Shown here one piece after another: positions 51,411 through 60,614 of a stretch of 64,000 bases of DNA; the stretch's first letter is position 1; each line of letters starts with the position of its first letter. Position numbers and translations under genes: made by a program. Origin of the DNA: Pseudomonas moorei (lineage in GTDB: Bacteria; Pseudomonadota; Gammaproteobacteria; Pseudomonadales; Pseudomonadaceae); assembly GCF_008801475.1 (NCBI RefSeq), contig NZ_VZPP01000007.1:186001-250000 (forward strand), written 5' to 3'. The notes under the pieces are model-generated. The model did not search any database. It had not been told where the DNA came from and saw only the letters and a list, made by a program, of their open reading frames with translations.

Positions 51411-52991
51411 TCAGATCGGGTCGCGGTGGCTGTTGCCGTCGACCAGTCGGGCAATGCCCAGCGGGTTGGCGTTTTTCAGGGCGTCGGGCAGCAGCGCATC
51501 CGGGCAGTTCTGGTAGCAGACCGGGCGCAGGAACCGCTCGATGGCCAGGCTGCCGACCGACGTGCCACGGGCATCGGAGGTGGCCGGGTATGGACCGCCA
51601 TGCACCATCGCATCACAGACTTCGACCCCGGTGGGGTAGCCGTTGAACAACACCCGGCCAACCTTTTGCTCCAGCAGCCCAAGCAATTGCCCGTGCGCCT
51701 GCAGATCCTGTGCTTCGCCGATCAGGGTCGCGGTGAGTTGTCCGTGCAGGCTGTTCAGGGCCTGTTGCAGTTCAGCCTCGTCGGCCACTTCGACCAGCAG
51801 GGTGGTCGGGCCGAACACTTCCTCCTGCAGCAGTGGATCACCCCGCAGCAACAGGCTGACATCGGCCTTGAACAGTTGCGGCCGCGCCTGATTACCGTGT
51901 TGCTCATGACCGGCCAGGTGCGTCACCCCTGAATGGCAGAGCAACGCCTGCACGCCTTTCTCATAGCTGGCGAGGGTGCCGGCATTGAGCATGGTTTGTG
52001 CGGGTTGCTCGACCATCAGGGTCGCGAGCCGTGCGCTGAACGCGCTGAACTGCGGGGAACGGATGCCGATCACCAACCCCGGATTGGTACAGAACTGACC
52101 GCAGCCCTGGACCACCGAGGCGACCAGTGCGCCGGCAATGCTTTCACCGCGCAGCCGCAGAGCTTCAGGCAATACCACCACCGGGTTGATGCTGCTCATT
52201 TCGGCGAACACCGGAATCGGCTGTGGGCGTGCAGCGGCCATGTCGCATAGTGCACGGCCGCCCTTGAGCGAACCGGTGAAGCCGACCGCTTGAATCGCCG
52301 GATGCTTGACCAGCGCTTCGCCAACGCCGGCCCCGTAGATCATGTTGAACACGCCTTTGGGCATGCCGGTCTGTTCGGCGGCGCGAATGATTGCATCGGC
52401 GACGATGTCGGCGGTCGCCATGTGGCCGCTGTGGGCCTTGAACACCACCGGGCACCCGGCGGCCAGGGCTGCGGCGGTATCGCCCCCGGCCGTGGAGAAG
52501 GCCAGCGGGAAATTGCTCGCGCCGAACACCGCGACCGGGCCGACACCGATCCGGTACTGGCGCAGGTCGACCCGTGGCAACGGTTGACGGTCGGGCAGGG
52601 CGCGGTCGATGCGCGCACCGTAGAAGTCGCCGCGACGCAGGACCTGGGCGAACAGGCGCATCTGGCCACTGGTGCGTGCGCGCTCACCCTGAATGCGTGC
52701 GCCCGGCAACGCGGTTTCGCGAGTGACCAGGGCGACGAACCGGTCATCCAGTGCATCCAGTTGCGCGGCAATGGCGTCGAGGAAATCCGCCCGACGTACG
52801 GCTGGCAGATTGCGAAAGACCGGGTAAGCGGCCGCCGCAGCCTGGGCGGCGGCGTCCACTTCCTCCACGGTGGCCTGCATGAACGAGTAGGGCAGCGCTT
52901 CGCCGGTGCTGGCGTCACGGCTTTGCAAGGTGATGCTGCCAGCGGCACTGCGCGCACCGCCGATGTAGTGGTGACCGAGGATCCCGGACAT
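51411..52991 (-). CDS. Alpha-ketoglutarate semialdehyde dehydrogenase
   Basis: This 526-residue aldehyde dehydrogenase is of the KGSADH group (type III-like, as in hydroxyproline and glucarate routes). It has the catalytic Cys in GCGQFCTNPGLV, the cofactor block FGASNFPLAFSTAGGDTAAA, AVGFTGSLKGGRAL and VFAEMSSINPVVV. It oxidises 2,5-dioxopentanoate to 2-oxoglutarate, the last step of 4-hydroxyproline degradation. The ATG at 52991 has AGGAG 7 bases upstream. It is the last gene of the DapA-MFS-KGSADH unit. Confidence 0.9.
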   Translation of the reverse strand: MSGILGHHYIGGARSAAGSITLQSRDASTGEALPYSFMQATVEEVDAAAQAAAAAYPVFRNLPAVRRADFLDAIAAQLDALDDRFVALVTRETALPGARIQGERARTSGQMRLFAQVLRRGDFYGARIDRALPDRQPLPRVDLRQYRIGVGPVAVFGASNFPLAFSTAGGDTAAALAAGCPVVFKAHSGHMATADIVADAIIRAAEQTGMPKGVFNMIYGAGVGEALVKHPAIQAVGFTGSLKGGRALCDMAAARPQPIPVFAEMSSINPVVVLPEALRLRGESIAGALVASVVQGCGQFCTNPGLVIGIRSPQFSAFSARLATLMVEQPAQTMLNAGTLASYEKGVQALLCHSGVTHLAGHEQHGNQARPQLFKADVSLLLRGDPLLQEEVFGPTTLLVEVADEAELQQALNSLHGQLTATLIGEAQDLQAHGQLLGLLEQKVGRVLFNGYPTGVEVCDAMVHGGPYPATSDARGTSVGSLAIERFLRPVCYQNCPDALLPDALKNANPLGIARLVDGNSHRDPI

Positions 52992-53056
52992 TGAGTACTC
53001 CTGTCGCAAATGAGGAATGGAACCCCTGCAGGAGCGAGCTCCTGCGGGTAAAGAGC

Positions 53057-54451
53057 TCACGCCAGCGAATCAGCCCGACGCGGGGTGGTCGAGGCCGGAT
53101 CCCGCGCGGCAATGCGCGCCGCCGACTCGGCATCCACCGAGCGTAGCGACTTGCCACGGGTCTCGCGGGTCAGGCCGACGGCGACGATGGAAATCAGCGC
53201 GGCGCCGACCAGGTACCAGGCGATCGGCGTCGAGCTGTGGTACTTGTTGAGCAGGGTGATGGCGATCAGTGGGGCCAGGGAGCCGGCAAAGATCGGCGCC
53301 ACCTGGTAGCACAGCGACAACGCGGTGTAGCGCACGTGAGTCGGGAACATTTCGGCCATCAGCGCCGAGTAGGGTGCGTAGGTCATCGACTCGATGGCCA
53401 GGCCCAGGGTAATGGCCGCCATGATCAGCCAGTTGTTGCCCGTGTCCATCATCGGGAAACCGACGAAGCCCCAGAAAGCGGTGAGCACTGCGCCGACCAG
53501 GTACACCGGTTTACGCCCGACCAGGTCCGACAGGTAGCCCATCAGCGGAATCAGGAAAAAGTGCAAAAGGTGAGCGCCGAACATCAGCAGCAGGATCTGC
53601 GAGGTGTCCTTGTGCACCACCAGCTTCAGGTAGGTGATCGAGAACGTCACGACGGTGTAGTAGAGGATGTTTTCGGCGAAACGCGCGCCGATGCCCACCA
53701 GCACCGAACGCCAGTGGTGGCGCAGCACTTCCACCACCCCCAGTTGTTGCTGGCGGGTCTGTGCCTGGCGGGCCTGGGCTTCCTTGAAGATCGGCGCGTC
53801 ATCGACACTGGTGCGAATCCAGTAACCGATCAGCACCACCACCGCCGAGAACCAGAACGCCACGCGCCAGCCCCAGGCGAGGAATTGCTGCTCCGAGAGG
53901 TTCGACGACAACAGCAGCAGGGCCACCGTCGCCACCAGGTTGCCGGCAGGTACGCCGGCTTGCGGCCAACTGGCCCAGAAGCCACGGCGATTGTCCGGGC
54001 AGTGTTCCGACACCAGCAGAATCGCACCGCCCCATTCGCCGCCAAAGGCGAAGCCCTGGATCAGGCGCAGTAGCACCAGCAATACCGGCGCGGCGTAGCC
54101 GATCTGGTCGAAACCGGGCAGGCAACCCATCAGGAACGTGGTGATGCCAACCACCACCAGGCTCAGTTGCAGCAGGCGTTTGCGACCGAACTTGTCACCG
54201 TAGTGACCGAACACCAGGCCACCCAGCGGTCGGGCGAGAAAACCCACGGCATAGAGGGCGAAGGCGGCAATGATGCCGTCGATGGGGCTGTCGGTCTGGC
54301 GAAAGAACAACTGGCCGAACACCAGTGCCGACGCCGTACCGTAGAGAAAGAATTCATACCACTCGGCGACAGTGCCGGCCATGGCCGCGGCTACGACGCG
54401 CTTGAGTCCCGAGGGTGTGGTTGCGCTTTGAATGTGTTGAGCGTTGGACAT
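53057..54451 (-). CDS. MFS transporter, metabolite:H+ symporter (MHS) family
   Basis: This 464-residue inner-membrane protein has 12 helices. The MHS-type start [20 protein letters not shown], motif [18 protein letters not shown] and [20 protein letters not shown] are clear. MHS carriers import organic acids, proline/betaine or shikimate-like solutes with protons. Between the DapA-like and KGSADH genes, it is a likely hydroxyproline or related imino-acid importer. The start at 54451 has AGGGAA upstream. The loop after TM6 is long and polar ([15 protein letters not shown]). Confidence 0.88.
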   Translation of the reverse strand: MSNAQHIQSATTPSGLKRVVAAAMAGTVAEWYEFFLYGTASALVFGQLFFRQTDSPIDGIIAAFALYAVGFLARPLGGLVFGHYGDKFGRKRLLQLSLVVVGITTFLMGCLPGFDQIGYAAPVLLVLLRLIQGFAFGGEWGGAILLVSEHCPDNRRGFWASWPQAGVPAGNLVATVALLLLSSNLSEQQFLAWGWRVAFWFSAVVVLIGYWIRTSVDDAPIFKEAQARQAQTRQQQLGVVEVLRHHWRSVLVGIGARFAENILYYTVVTFSITYLKLVVHKDTSQILLLMFGAHLLHFFLIPLMGYLSDLVGRKPVYLVGAVLTAFWGFVGFPMMDTGNNWLIMAAITLGLAIESMTYAPYSALMAEMFPTHVRYTALSLCYQVAPIFAGSLAPLIAITLLNKYHSSTPIAWYLVGAALISIVAVGLTRETRGKSLRSVDAESAARIAARDPASTTPRRADSLA

Positions 54452-54524
54452 GCTGACGTTCCCTGTAGAGGCGCAAAAAAACAGGCAGCCGGGCCGGACC
54501 CGCCAGGGCCCGCCCGGCAATCAC

Positions 54525-55442
54525 TCAGAGACCGACGTCCGGCAGCTGCGGACGGTTGGCCAGGGCCTTGGCCATGATCTGCTCGACGAACACCCGGTCG
54601 GCTTCCGGCAAAGCCAGGCGCGGTGGACGGGTCAGGGCGCTGCCGCGACCGGCGATGGCTTCACACAGCTTGATGCACTGCACCAGGTCGGCGCGGGCAT
54701 CGAGGTGCAGGATCGGCATCAGCCATTCGTAGATCGGCATGGCTTCGGCGAAGCGTCCGGCCTTGGCCAGGCGGAAGATGGTTTCACCTTCTTTCGGGAA
54801 CACGTTGGACATGCCCGACACCCAACCCTCGGCACCGACGGCGATGCTTTCCAGCACCACGTCATCGAGACCGGCGAACAGCACGAAACGATCACCGACC
54901 TCATTGCGCACGTCGATGAAACGACGGGTATCGCCCGAGGAATCCTTGAAGCACACCACGTTGTCGCAGTCGGCCAGAGAAATCAGGATGTCCGGGGTGA
55001 CGTCGTTTTTATAGATCGGCGGGTTGTTGTAGACCATCAAGGGCACGTCGGCGTTTTTCGCCACGTAGCGGTAGTGCTCGGCGGTCTCGAACGGCTTGGA
55101 GCCGTAGACCAGCGCCGGCATCAGCATCACACCGTCGACCCCGACCTTGCGCACGGCGTTGGCAACCTTGGCCGCTTGCACGCTGGTGAATTCGGCGACG
55201 CCGCAGATCACCGGTACGCGGCCGCGAGAAGCGTCCACGGCCACTTCAGTCACGGCGATTTTCTCTTCGGCGGTCAGCGAGGTGTTTTCGCCGACCGAAC
55301 CACAGACCACCAGGCCCGACACGCCATCACGGATGACGTTGGAAATCACTTGGTGGGTTTTGTCCAGGTTGATGGTGAAGTCATCGTTGAATTGCGTGGT
55401 CACCGCGGGGAAGACGCCACTCCAGTTGATTCGCTTGCTCAT
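54525..55442 (-). CDS. DapA-superfamily enzyme, probable pyrroline-4-hydroxy-2-carboxylate deaminase
   Basis: This 305-residue class I aldolase-fold enzyme has the Schiff-base Lys166 in NVVCFKDSSGDTRRF and the catalytic Tyr138 in VYNNPPIY. GSVGENTSLTAEEK holds the substrate loop. In hydroxyproline pathways the corresponding enzyme (LhpC/HypD type) converts delta-1-pyrroline-4-hydroxy-2-carboxylate to 2,5-dioxopentanoate and ammonia, feeding the KGSADH two genes down. Other DapA-like activities cannot be excluded from sequence alone. The gene begins 25 bases after the palindromic operator at 55467. Confidence 0.85.
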   Translation of the reverse strand: MSKRINWSGVFPAVTTQFNDDFTINLDKTHQVISNVIRDGVSGLVVCGSVGENTSLTAEEKIAVTEVAVDASRGRVPVICGVAEFTSVQAAKVANAVRKVGVDGVMLMPALVYGSKPFETAEHYRYVAKNADVPLMVYNNPPIYKNDVTPDILISLADCDNVVCFKDSSGDTRRFIDVRNEVGDRFVLFAGLDDVVLESIAVGAEGWVSGMSNVFPKEGETIFRLAKAGRFAEAMPIYEWLMPILHLDARADLVQCIKLCEAIAGRGSALTRPPRLALPEADRVFVEQIMAKALANRPQLPDVGL

Positions 55443-55466
55443 TGTTGCCTCCGGTTCGTTAAAAGT

Positions 55467-55483
55467 ATTTCGTATACGATATT
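55467..55483. promoter_or_regulatory. Palindromic operator ATTTCGTATACGATATT, copy 1
   Basis: This 17-base sequence contains the palindrome TCGTATACGA and is identical to a sequence upstream of the binding-protein gene at 61478-61494. It lies 25 bases before the DapA-like start codon, where a repressor would block transcription. The GTATAC core is typical of FadR/FCD-type GntR regulators. No GntR gene lies in the window. Confidence 0.75.
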
Positions 55484-55555
55484 TAAAGTGAAAGCGTTCG
55501 GCTAGTGCTTTTTTCAGGTTTTTTCGGGTTTATCCGGCCGTTGGTCTGGTGATGG

Positions 55556-55684
55556 CTCTGTGGCGAGGGAGCTCGCTCCCGCTCGACTGCGCAGCAGTCG
55601 TCAATCCAGACAACTCGCTCAATCAGACACACAGCAATGGGGGCCGCTACGCAGCCCAGCGGGAGCAAGCTCCCTCGCCACAAA
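55556..55684. repeat. Long GTGGCGAGGGAGC-type inverted repeat
   Basis: CTGTGGCGAGGGAGCTCGCT followed by CCCGCT at the left faces AGCGGGAGCAAGCTCCCTCG followed by CCACA at the right. Inner arms (GACTGCGCAGCAGTC and GGGGCCGCTACGCAGCCC-like) form further short stems. It separates the proline-racemase-type gene from the next operon. Confidence 0.78.
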
Positions 55685-55699
55685 GGCTTTGTATGGGTA

Positions 55700-56728
55700 T
55701 CAGGCTCCGGGCCAGGTATCCGAAAGGCGATAGCCCTGTGGCCACGGATCGCTCGGGTCGAGCAGCAGTTGGTGGGTGCCGGTGATCCAGGCTCGCCCGG
55801 AAATGCACGGGTAGATGGCGGCGCGGCCGGCCACTTCAGTCAGCGAATCAATGCGGCAGTGGAACTCGGAGCCGATGATCGAGCGCCCGATAAACCGCTC
55901 GCCCACTTGCATCAAACCCTTGGCCTGCAACACCGCCATGCGTGCCGAGCAACCGGTGCCGGTGGGCGAGCGGTCGATTTTGCCCGGTTGAATCACCACC
56001 GCATTGGCGCCGGTGGCGATGCCGTTTTCATGGACGACGGGCGCGGCAATCTGGCAGAACGAGATGTGCGACCAGTCGGGGTTCAGTGGATGGACGAAGC
56101 CCAGTTGTTCGTTGGCTGCCCGGGTGATCTTCAGCCCGACCGCCACCAGATCGGCGGCCTCGTCCGGGCGGATGGAAAAGCCCAGGCCCTTGGCGTCGGC
56201 GATGACGAAACTGTCGCCGCCGTAAGCCGTATCGACCTGCAGCGAACCGATGCCCTCGACTTCAATCCAGGCATCCAGGCGATCGGCGAAGGAGGGCACA
56301 TTCTTGATTTCCACCCGTTCGACCTTGCCGTCTCGGCAGTCGGCCACGGCCTCGATCAATCCACCGGGGGCTTCCAGCACCAGGCGGGTTTGCGGCTCGG
56401 TCATCGGCAGGATGCCGCTGTCGAGTAACACCGTGGCCACGCACAATGAGTTCGAGCCGGACATCGGCGGTGTGTCGGCCGGTTCCATGATGATCCAGGC
56501 CATCTGCGCCCGCGGGTCCTTGGCCGGCACCAGCAGGTTGACGTGACGGAATACCCCGCCGCGTGGCTCGTTGAGCACGAAGTTGCGCAGGGTTTCATCC
56601 CTGGCGATCCAGCGCGACTGCTCCCACACGGTGGCGCCGGGCGGCGGCGCGACACCGCCGACAATCACGTCGCCGACCTCGCCTTCGGCGTGGCAACTGA
56701 CGACGTGGATGACTTTTGATGAACGCAT
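55700..56728 (-). CDS. Proline-racemase-superfamily enzyme with Ser/Thr catalytic pair
   Basis: This 342-residue enzyme of the proline racemase superfamily resembles hydroxyproline 2-epimerases and trans-3-hydroxy-L-proline dehydratases (start [36 protein letters not shown], end [15 protein letters not shown]). The two catalytic positions read Ser90 ([10 protein letters not shown]) and Thr256 (DRSPTGTGC). Epimerases normally have Cys/Cys or Ser/Cys, and the dehydratase Cys/Thr. With Thr at the second position, 1,1-proton transfer is unlikely and dehydration more likely, but I would not name a reaction. It ends the first hydroxyproline unit, just before the REP and operator. Confidence 0.82.
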   Translation of the reverse strand: MRSSKVIHVVSCHAEGEVGDVIVGGVAPPPGATVWEQSRWIARDETLRNFVLNEPRGGVFRHVNLLVPAKDPRAQMAWIIMEPADTPPMSGSNSLCVATVLLDSGILPMTEPQTRLVLEAPGGLIEAVADCRDGKVERVEIKNVPSFADRLDAWIEVEGIGSLQVDTAYGGDSFVIADAKGLGFSIRPDEAADLVAVGLKITRAANEQLGFVHPLNPDWSHISFCQIAAPVVHENGIATGANAVVIQPGKIDRSPTGTGCSARMAVLQAKGLMQVGERFIGRSIIGSEFHCRIDSLTEVAGRAAIYPCISGRAWITGTHQLLLDPSDPWPQGYRLSDTWPGA

Positions 56729-56791
56729 TGCTTTGCTCCTTGTTTCGCCTGTCAGGCCTCATCGCGGGCGTGCCCGCGATGCGGTCATCAA

Positions 56792-57514
56792 TTACTTCAC
56801 TGATTTGAGAAACGCCGCCGTCTCCGCATGCACCGGATTACCGATGACCTGGTCCGGCGAGCCGATCTCGTGCACCAGGCCATTGCGAAAGAACGCCACG
56901 CGGTCGGACACGTCGCGGGCGAAGCGGATCTCGTGGGTCACCAGGACCATGGTCATGCCGTCTTCGGCGAGCATGCGCATGGTGTCCAGCACCTCGCCCA
57001 CCAATTGCGGGTCGAGGGCCGAGGTGGCTTCGTCGAACAGCATGTAGTCCGGCGACATCGCCAGGGCCCGGGCGATGGCCATGCGTTGTTGCTGACCGCC
57101 GGACAGCTTGCCGGGGAAGGTCTTGAGCTTGTCGCCCAGGCCCACATGGGTCAGCTGCTTGACCGCCAGTTCTTCCGCTTCGGCCTTGCTCTTGCCCAGT
57201 ACCTTGCGCGGCGCCAGCATGACGTTTTCCAGCACCGTCAAATGCGGGAAGGCGTTCCACTGCTGGAACACGATGCCGATTTTCTGCCGCAGGCGGTTGA
57301 GGTCGGTGGCGCTGTGATGGACCTCGACACCGTCGACGCGGATGTTGCCTTTCTGGATCGGTTCCAGGCCGTTGATGCACATCAGCAGGGTCGATTTGCC
57401 GGAGCCGGAGCCGCCGATGATCGACACCACCTCGCCCTTGTTCACCGTCAGGTTCACGCCCTTGACCACTTCGAGGTTGCCGAAGGATTTATGTACGTTG
57501 TCGATCTCAATCAT
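56792..57514 (-). CDS. Polar amino-acid ABC transporter ATPase (HisP/GlnQ type)
   Basis: This 240-residue ATPase has Walker A GGSGSGKST, Q-loop VFQQWNAFPHLT, signature LSGGQQQRMAIARALA, Walker B YMLFDEATSALD and H-loop LVTHE. Size and motif spacing fit the PAAT family without TOBE domain. The start at 57514 lies inside the permease gene upstream (8-base overlap). Together with the two permeases and the binding protein it forms an uptake system, probably for hydroxyproline or a related imino acid. Confidence 0.92.
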   Translation of the reverse strand: MIEIDNVHKSFGNLEVVKGVNLTVNKGEVVSIIGGSGSGKSTLLMCINGLEPIQKGNIRVDGVEVHHSATDLNRLRQKIGIVFQQWNAFPHLTVLENVMLAPRKVLGKSKAEAEELAVKQLTHVGLGDKLKTFPGKLSGGQQQRMAIARALAMSPDYMLFDEATSALDPQLVGEVLDTMRMLAEDGMTMVLVTHEIRFARDVSDRVAFFRNGLVHEIGSPDQVIGNPVHAETAAFLKSVK

Positions 57515-58157
57515 TTTCTTGCCACCTTCTTTCCAGACGAGCGCCGAGGCGGGCGACCACCAGGCTCATGACGTAGTAGATAAGGCCCGCGATGCACAGC
57601 ACCAGCAGCGGTTCCTGGATGCGGGTCACGATGGTTTGCGAGGCGCGCAGCAGTTCGACGATGCCAATCCACATCACCAGCGCGGTGTCTTTCATCACCC
57701 CGAGCACCAGGTTCAGCCAGCCGGGGAAGGCCACCCGCGTGGCCATCGGCAGGACGATCCAGCGCAGGTCCTGGAGAAAACTCAGGCCCAATGAACGACT
57801 GGCCCGGCGCACCGTGAACGGCACGGCCAACACGCCACCCCGTACGATTTCGGTGAAGTACGCGGCGGTGTAGACCCCCAGCACGATGCACCCGACGCTG
57901 AAGGCACTTATGTTCAGGCCGACGATGCTTTTGAGTGAGTTGAACAGCACGAACTGGATGAGCAGCGGCACGCTGCGGAACACATCCAGCACCCAGGCCA
58001 GCGGCAGGCTGGCCCGTGGCAACAGCGCCCGCAGCAGACCGAACAACAGGCCCGCCAGGGAACCGAGGATGATCGACCAGAACGTCAGCTGCAGCGTGAC
58101 CCAGGCGCCGTTGAGCAGGAACAGCAGGTCATTCGAGGAAAAATCGGTGGCAAACAT
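57507..58157 (-). CDS. Amino-acid ABC transporter permease (HisM/GlnP type) 2
   Basis: This 216-residue permease has about five membrane helices. VLDVFRSVPLLIQFVLFNSL and YTAAYFTEIVRGGVLAVPF are the usual PAAT core (TEIxRGG), and the ATPase-docking loop is RRASRSLGLSFLQDLRWIVLP. It overlaps the ATPase gene by 8 bases, and it follows the first permease by 10 bases. Confidence 0.9.
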   Translation of the reverse strand: MFATDFSSNDLLFLLNGAWVTLQLTFWSIILGSLAGLLFGLLRALLPRASLPLAWVLDVFRSVPLLIQFVLFNSLKSIVGLNISAFSVGCIVLGVYTAAYFTEIVRGGVLAVPFTVRRASRSLGLSFLQDLRWIVLPMATRVAFPGWLNLVLGVMKDTALVMWIGIVELLRASQTIVTRIQEPLLVLCIAGLIYYVMSLVVARLGARLERRWQEND

Positions 58158-58167
58158 GGACAGCTCC

Positions 58168-58833
58168 TCAGTAACGGAACAACCGCCAGGCCATCAGCCG
58201 GGCTGTCGCGACGATCGCCTTGGCAATCGCGTAATACAGCACCGCCGCGATGGCGAAGTACTCGAAGGTGCGGAAGGTTTTGACGTTGTATTCCTGGGTC
58301 ACGCCGGTCAGGTCATTGTTCAGCCCGACGATCACCCCCAGCGACGTCATCAGCACCGCCCAGACCATCTGATTGGTCAGCGGGTAGAAGACGATGCGCA
58401 GCAACTGCGGAACGATGATCATGCGGTAGGTCTGGAAGGCGCTCATGCCCAGCGAACGTGCGGCACGCACCTGGGTGTGGGGCACGGCCTTGAGCCCGCC
58501 GCGAAAGTTTTCCGCCAGGTAGCCGGCGTTGTTGAAGGTGATCCCGGCCAGCAGCGCGAGCCACGAACTGACATGCAAGCCCAGGGAGCCGAGGCCGAAG
58601 TACAGGACATAGATCTGGAACAGCGACGGGGTGTTGCGGGCAATCGAGACCCAGCCATTGCCAATGCCGCGCAACAGTGGATTTTTGGCTTCACGCATGA
58701 CCGTCAGGGCCAGGGCGATCAGCACGCCGAAGATCATCGACAGGGCGGCGGTCTCGAAGGTGACCAGGGCGCCGGTGAGCATATCGGGCAGGGCGCGCAG
58801 GGCCGAGCGCCATTGGAAGGTGTAATCAAACAT
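58168..58833 (-). CDS. Amino-acid ABC transporter permease (HisQ/GlnP type) 1
   Basis: This 221-residue permease has the core blocks TFETAALSMIFGVLIALALT, WVSIARNTPSLFQIYVLYFG, GYLAENFRGGLKAVPHTQ and RAARSLGMSAFQTYRMIIVP (EAA-like loop). The ATG at 58833 overlaps the end of the dehydratase gene by 8 bases, with GGAG 11 bases upstream; longer starts do not fit the family. Confidence 0.9.
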   Translation of the reverse strand: MFDYTFQWRSALRALPDMLTGALVTFETAALSMIFGVLIALALTVMREAKNPLLRGIGNGWVSIARNTPSLFQIYVLYFGLGSLGLHVSSWLALLAGITFNNAGYLAENFRGGLKAVPHTQVRAARSLGMSAFQTYRMIIVPQLLRIVFYPLTNQMVWAVLMTSLGVIVGLNNDLTGVTQEYNVKTFRTFEYFAIAAVLYYAIAKAIVATARLMAWRLFRY

Positions 58834-60604
58834 GCGCGGGGCTCTCCAGTTGGGCAGCAGGTTGCAGCCAGGCCGGCAGTCGCCCGCTGGCCGTGGCGCT
58901 GCACGCGGCATCGACGCATTCGGCCAGGCTGGCGAAATGTACCTTGCGCCCCACCAGGCCAGGGGCGTAATGGGCGTACTTGCCGGAGTTGGTCATCAGG
59001 GTGGTCGCGGCCGGCGGAATCACCGGCTCACCGAGCATGCACCAGCAGGTGTCGGTGACCAGGGTGGCGCCGAAGGCCTCGATCACCGCGAGATGCCCGG
59101 CCTCGCGCGCCTGTTCCAGTACCGCGCGACCGCAGGTGATGGCGAGCACCACGTCCGGGTGCTTGTTCCGACCCCGGCACAGCCGCGCCAGGTGAGCGAA
59201 TTCGCCGAGGGAAAAATGCGGGTTGCCCAGCGACACCACATCCACCCGCGGGTCACGGGCGCTGTTGAGCTCGCGCCAACTGAGCATCAGGTCCTGCAGG
59301 CGGATTTTTTCCACGGCAATGCGTGCGCCGGCTTCCAGCACCTGTGCCGGGTCGATGGCCTCCGGGGTCACTCCGGCGATATGAAACAGCGGCGCCGCCG
59401 AGGTGGTGGCGAAGGCCGCACCGAAGGCTTTCAGGTCGTCCAGGCTCGGCTTGCGCTTTTCCAGGCCGAGTACGAGGGGCACGCGGCTGCCGGCCAGTGC
59501 GCCGATGTGATAACCGAGCAGCGGGTAAAAGGCATCGTCCAGTTCACCAAGGGCCGGCAACTCGATCTGCAACCGCGCCTTGCGTTGCGCGTCCAGATGG
59601 CAGCCGATCAGCGGGGCGCGGCCGGTCAGGGCGATGCAGATGTCGAGGTAGTCCGGATACTTCAGGGTGCGCGCGCCCAACACGCTGTTGGCATAGACCA
59701 CGGCGTTGGATTCGGCCCAGACAATCTGCTCGCCCGCCTTGGGCGCCGTGTCGAGCAAGTAGGGCGCACAGGTGTAGCTGAGCTGTGCGCCCATCGCCAT
59801 GTAGGCATCGCCCAGGGCACTGGCGGGCTCGCCGAGGGCCGGGTCGACGCCCAATTCGCGCCAACGGCGCTGGTCCACGGAGATCGAATTGAGGGTGGTG
59901 GGCACCCGGACTTTCGCGCCCCATTGCACTAACTGTCGGGCAAAGCGCAGGCTCGCCGGTCCGGTGTAGATGCAGCCGTCAATGTGCGCCTGGGTGACAT
60001 CCACCAGGCTACGGGCACCTTGCAGTTCGGCCATGCGCAGGACGATCTGCATGGCCACCTGGGCGGCTTTGCCGTGCTCGCCGCCGAGCAGGGCCTGGTC
60101 GCGTTCGGTCAGTTCGATTGAGATGTGTGTTGCGTCTGTCCGCAACGGGCTGTCGATGGCCTGCCAGGCATCGCCCGGCGGCTGATCGAACAGGCTCACC
60201 GTGGTGTCTTCGACCCGGGCGAAAGCCCCGCCGCGCAAGGCGGCGAAGGCCTCCTGGCCGATGCACAGCACCGGCAGGGAACGCTCGAAAATGGTCTGAG
60301 CCACCAGCACACCCAGGGTCAGGATCTCGTCGGGTTCGGCCAGCACCAATGCCGCCGGTGCATGGCCGTTGCTGATCAGTTCCATCAACACGCTGCTGCC
60401 GGTGCACGAGCCACGGCCGCTGGGAATCGCCAGCACACGACCGGCCAGGTATTCGCCGCTGAGGGGGTGGTGGCGATCGATGACCTCGCCAGTGGCGGAA
60501 TCCACCCCGCCCCAGAAACTCAGGCCGACATCGGCGAACAACAGGGCGCCTTGGGCAGCGCCCGCGACCAGACTGCGACCGGTCAGAAAAGTGGACCTGG
60601 GCAT
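58826..60604 (-). CDS. Aconitase-X family dehydratase, probable cis-3-hydroxy-L-proline dehydratase
   Basis: This 592-residue protein fuses the small swivelling domain (DUF126, about 1-140, IPSGRGSCTGSSVLMELIS) and the large AcnX/DUF521 domain (about 150-585, DATHISIELTERDQALLGGE, MGAQLSYTCAPYLLDTAPKA, SNAVVYANSVLGARTLKYPD). AcnX proteins of this fused type in Pseudomonas convert cis-3-hydroxy-L-proline to delta-1-pyrroline-2-carboxylate. The Ser in GRGSCTGSS and Cys residues such as CWCMLG probably bind metal or substrate. The ATG at 60604 has AAGG 8 bases upstream, preferred to the GTG at 60613. Its place between the binding protein and permeases supports imino-acid use. Confidence 0.85.
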   Translation of the reverse strand: MPRSTFLTGRSLVAGAAQGALLFADVGLSFWGGVDSATGEVIDRHHPLSGEYLAGRVLAIPSGRGSCTGSSVLMELISNGHAPAALVLAEPDEILTLGVLVAQTIFERSLPVLCIGQEAFAALRGGAFARVEDTTVSLFDQPPGDAWQAIDSPLRTDATHISIELTERDQALLGGEHGKAAQVAMQIVLRMAELQGARSLVDVTQAHIDGCIYTGPASLRFARQLVQWGAKVRVPTTLNSISVDQRRWRELGVDPALGEPASALGDAYMAMGAQLSYTCAPYLLDTAPKAGEQIVWAESNAVVYANSVLGARTLKYPDYLDICIALTGRAPLIGCHLDAQRKARLQIELPALGELDDAFYPLLGYHIGALAGSRVPLVLGLEKRKPSLDDLKAFGAAFATTSAAPLFHIAGVTPEAIDPAQVLEAGARIAVEKIRLQDLMLSWRELNSARDPRVDVVSLGNPHFSLGEFAHLARLCRGRNKHPDVVLAITCGRAVLEQAREAGHLAVIEAFGATLVTDTCWCMLGEPVIPPAATTLMTNSGKYAHYAPGLVGRKVHFASLAECVDAACSATASGRLPAWLQPAAQLESPAHV

Positions 60605-60614
60605 ACCGGACACC

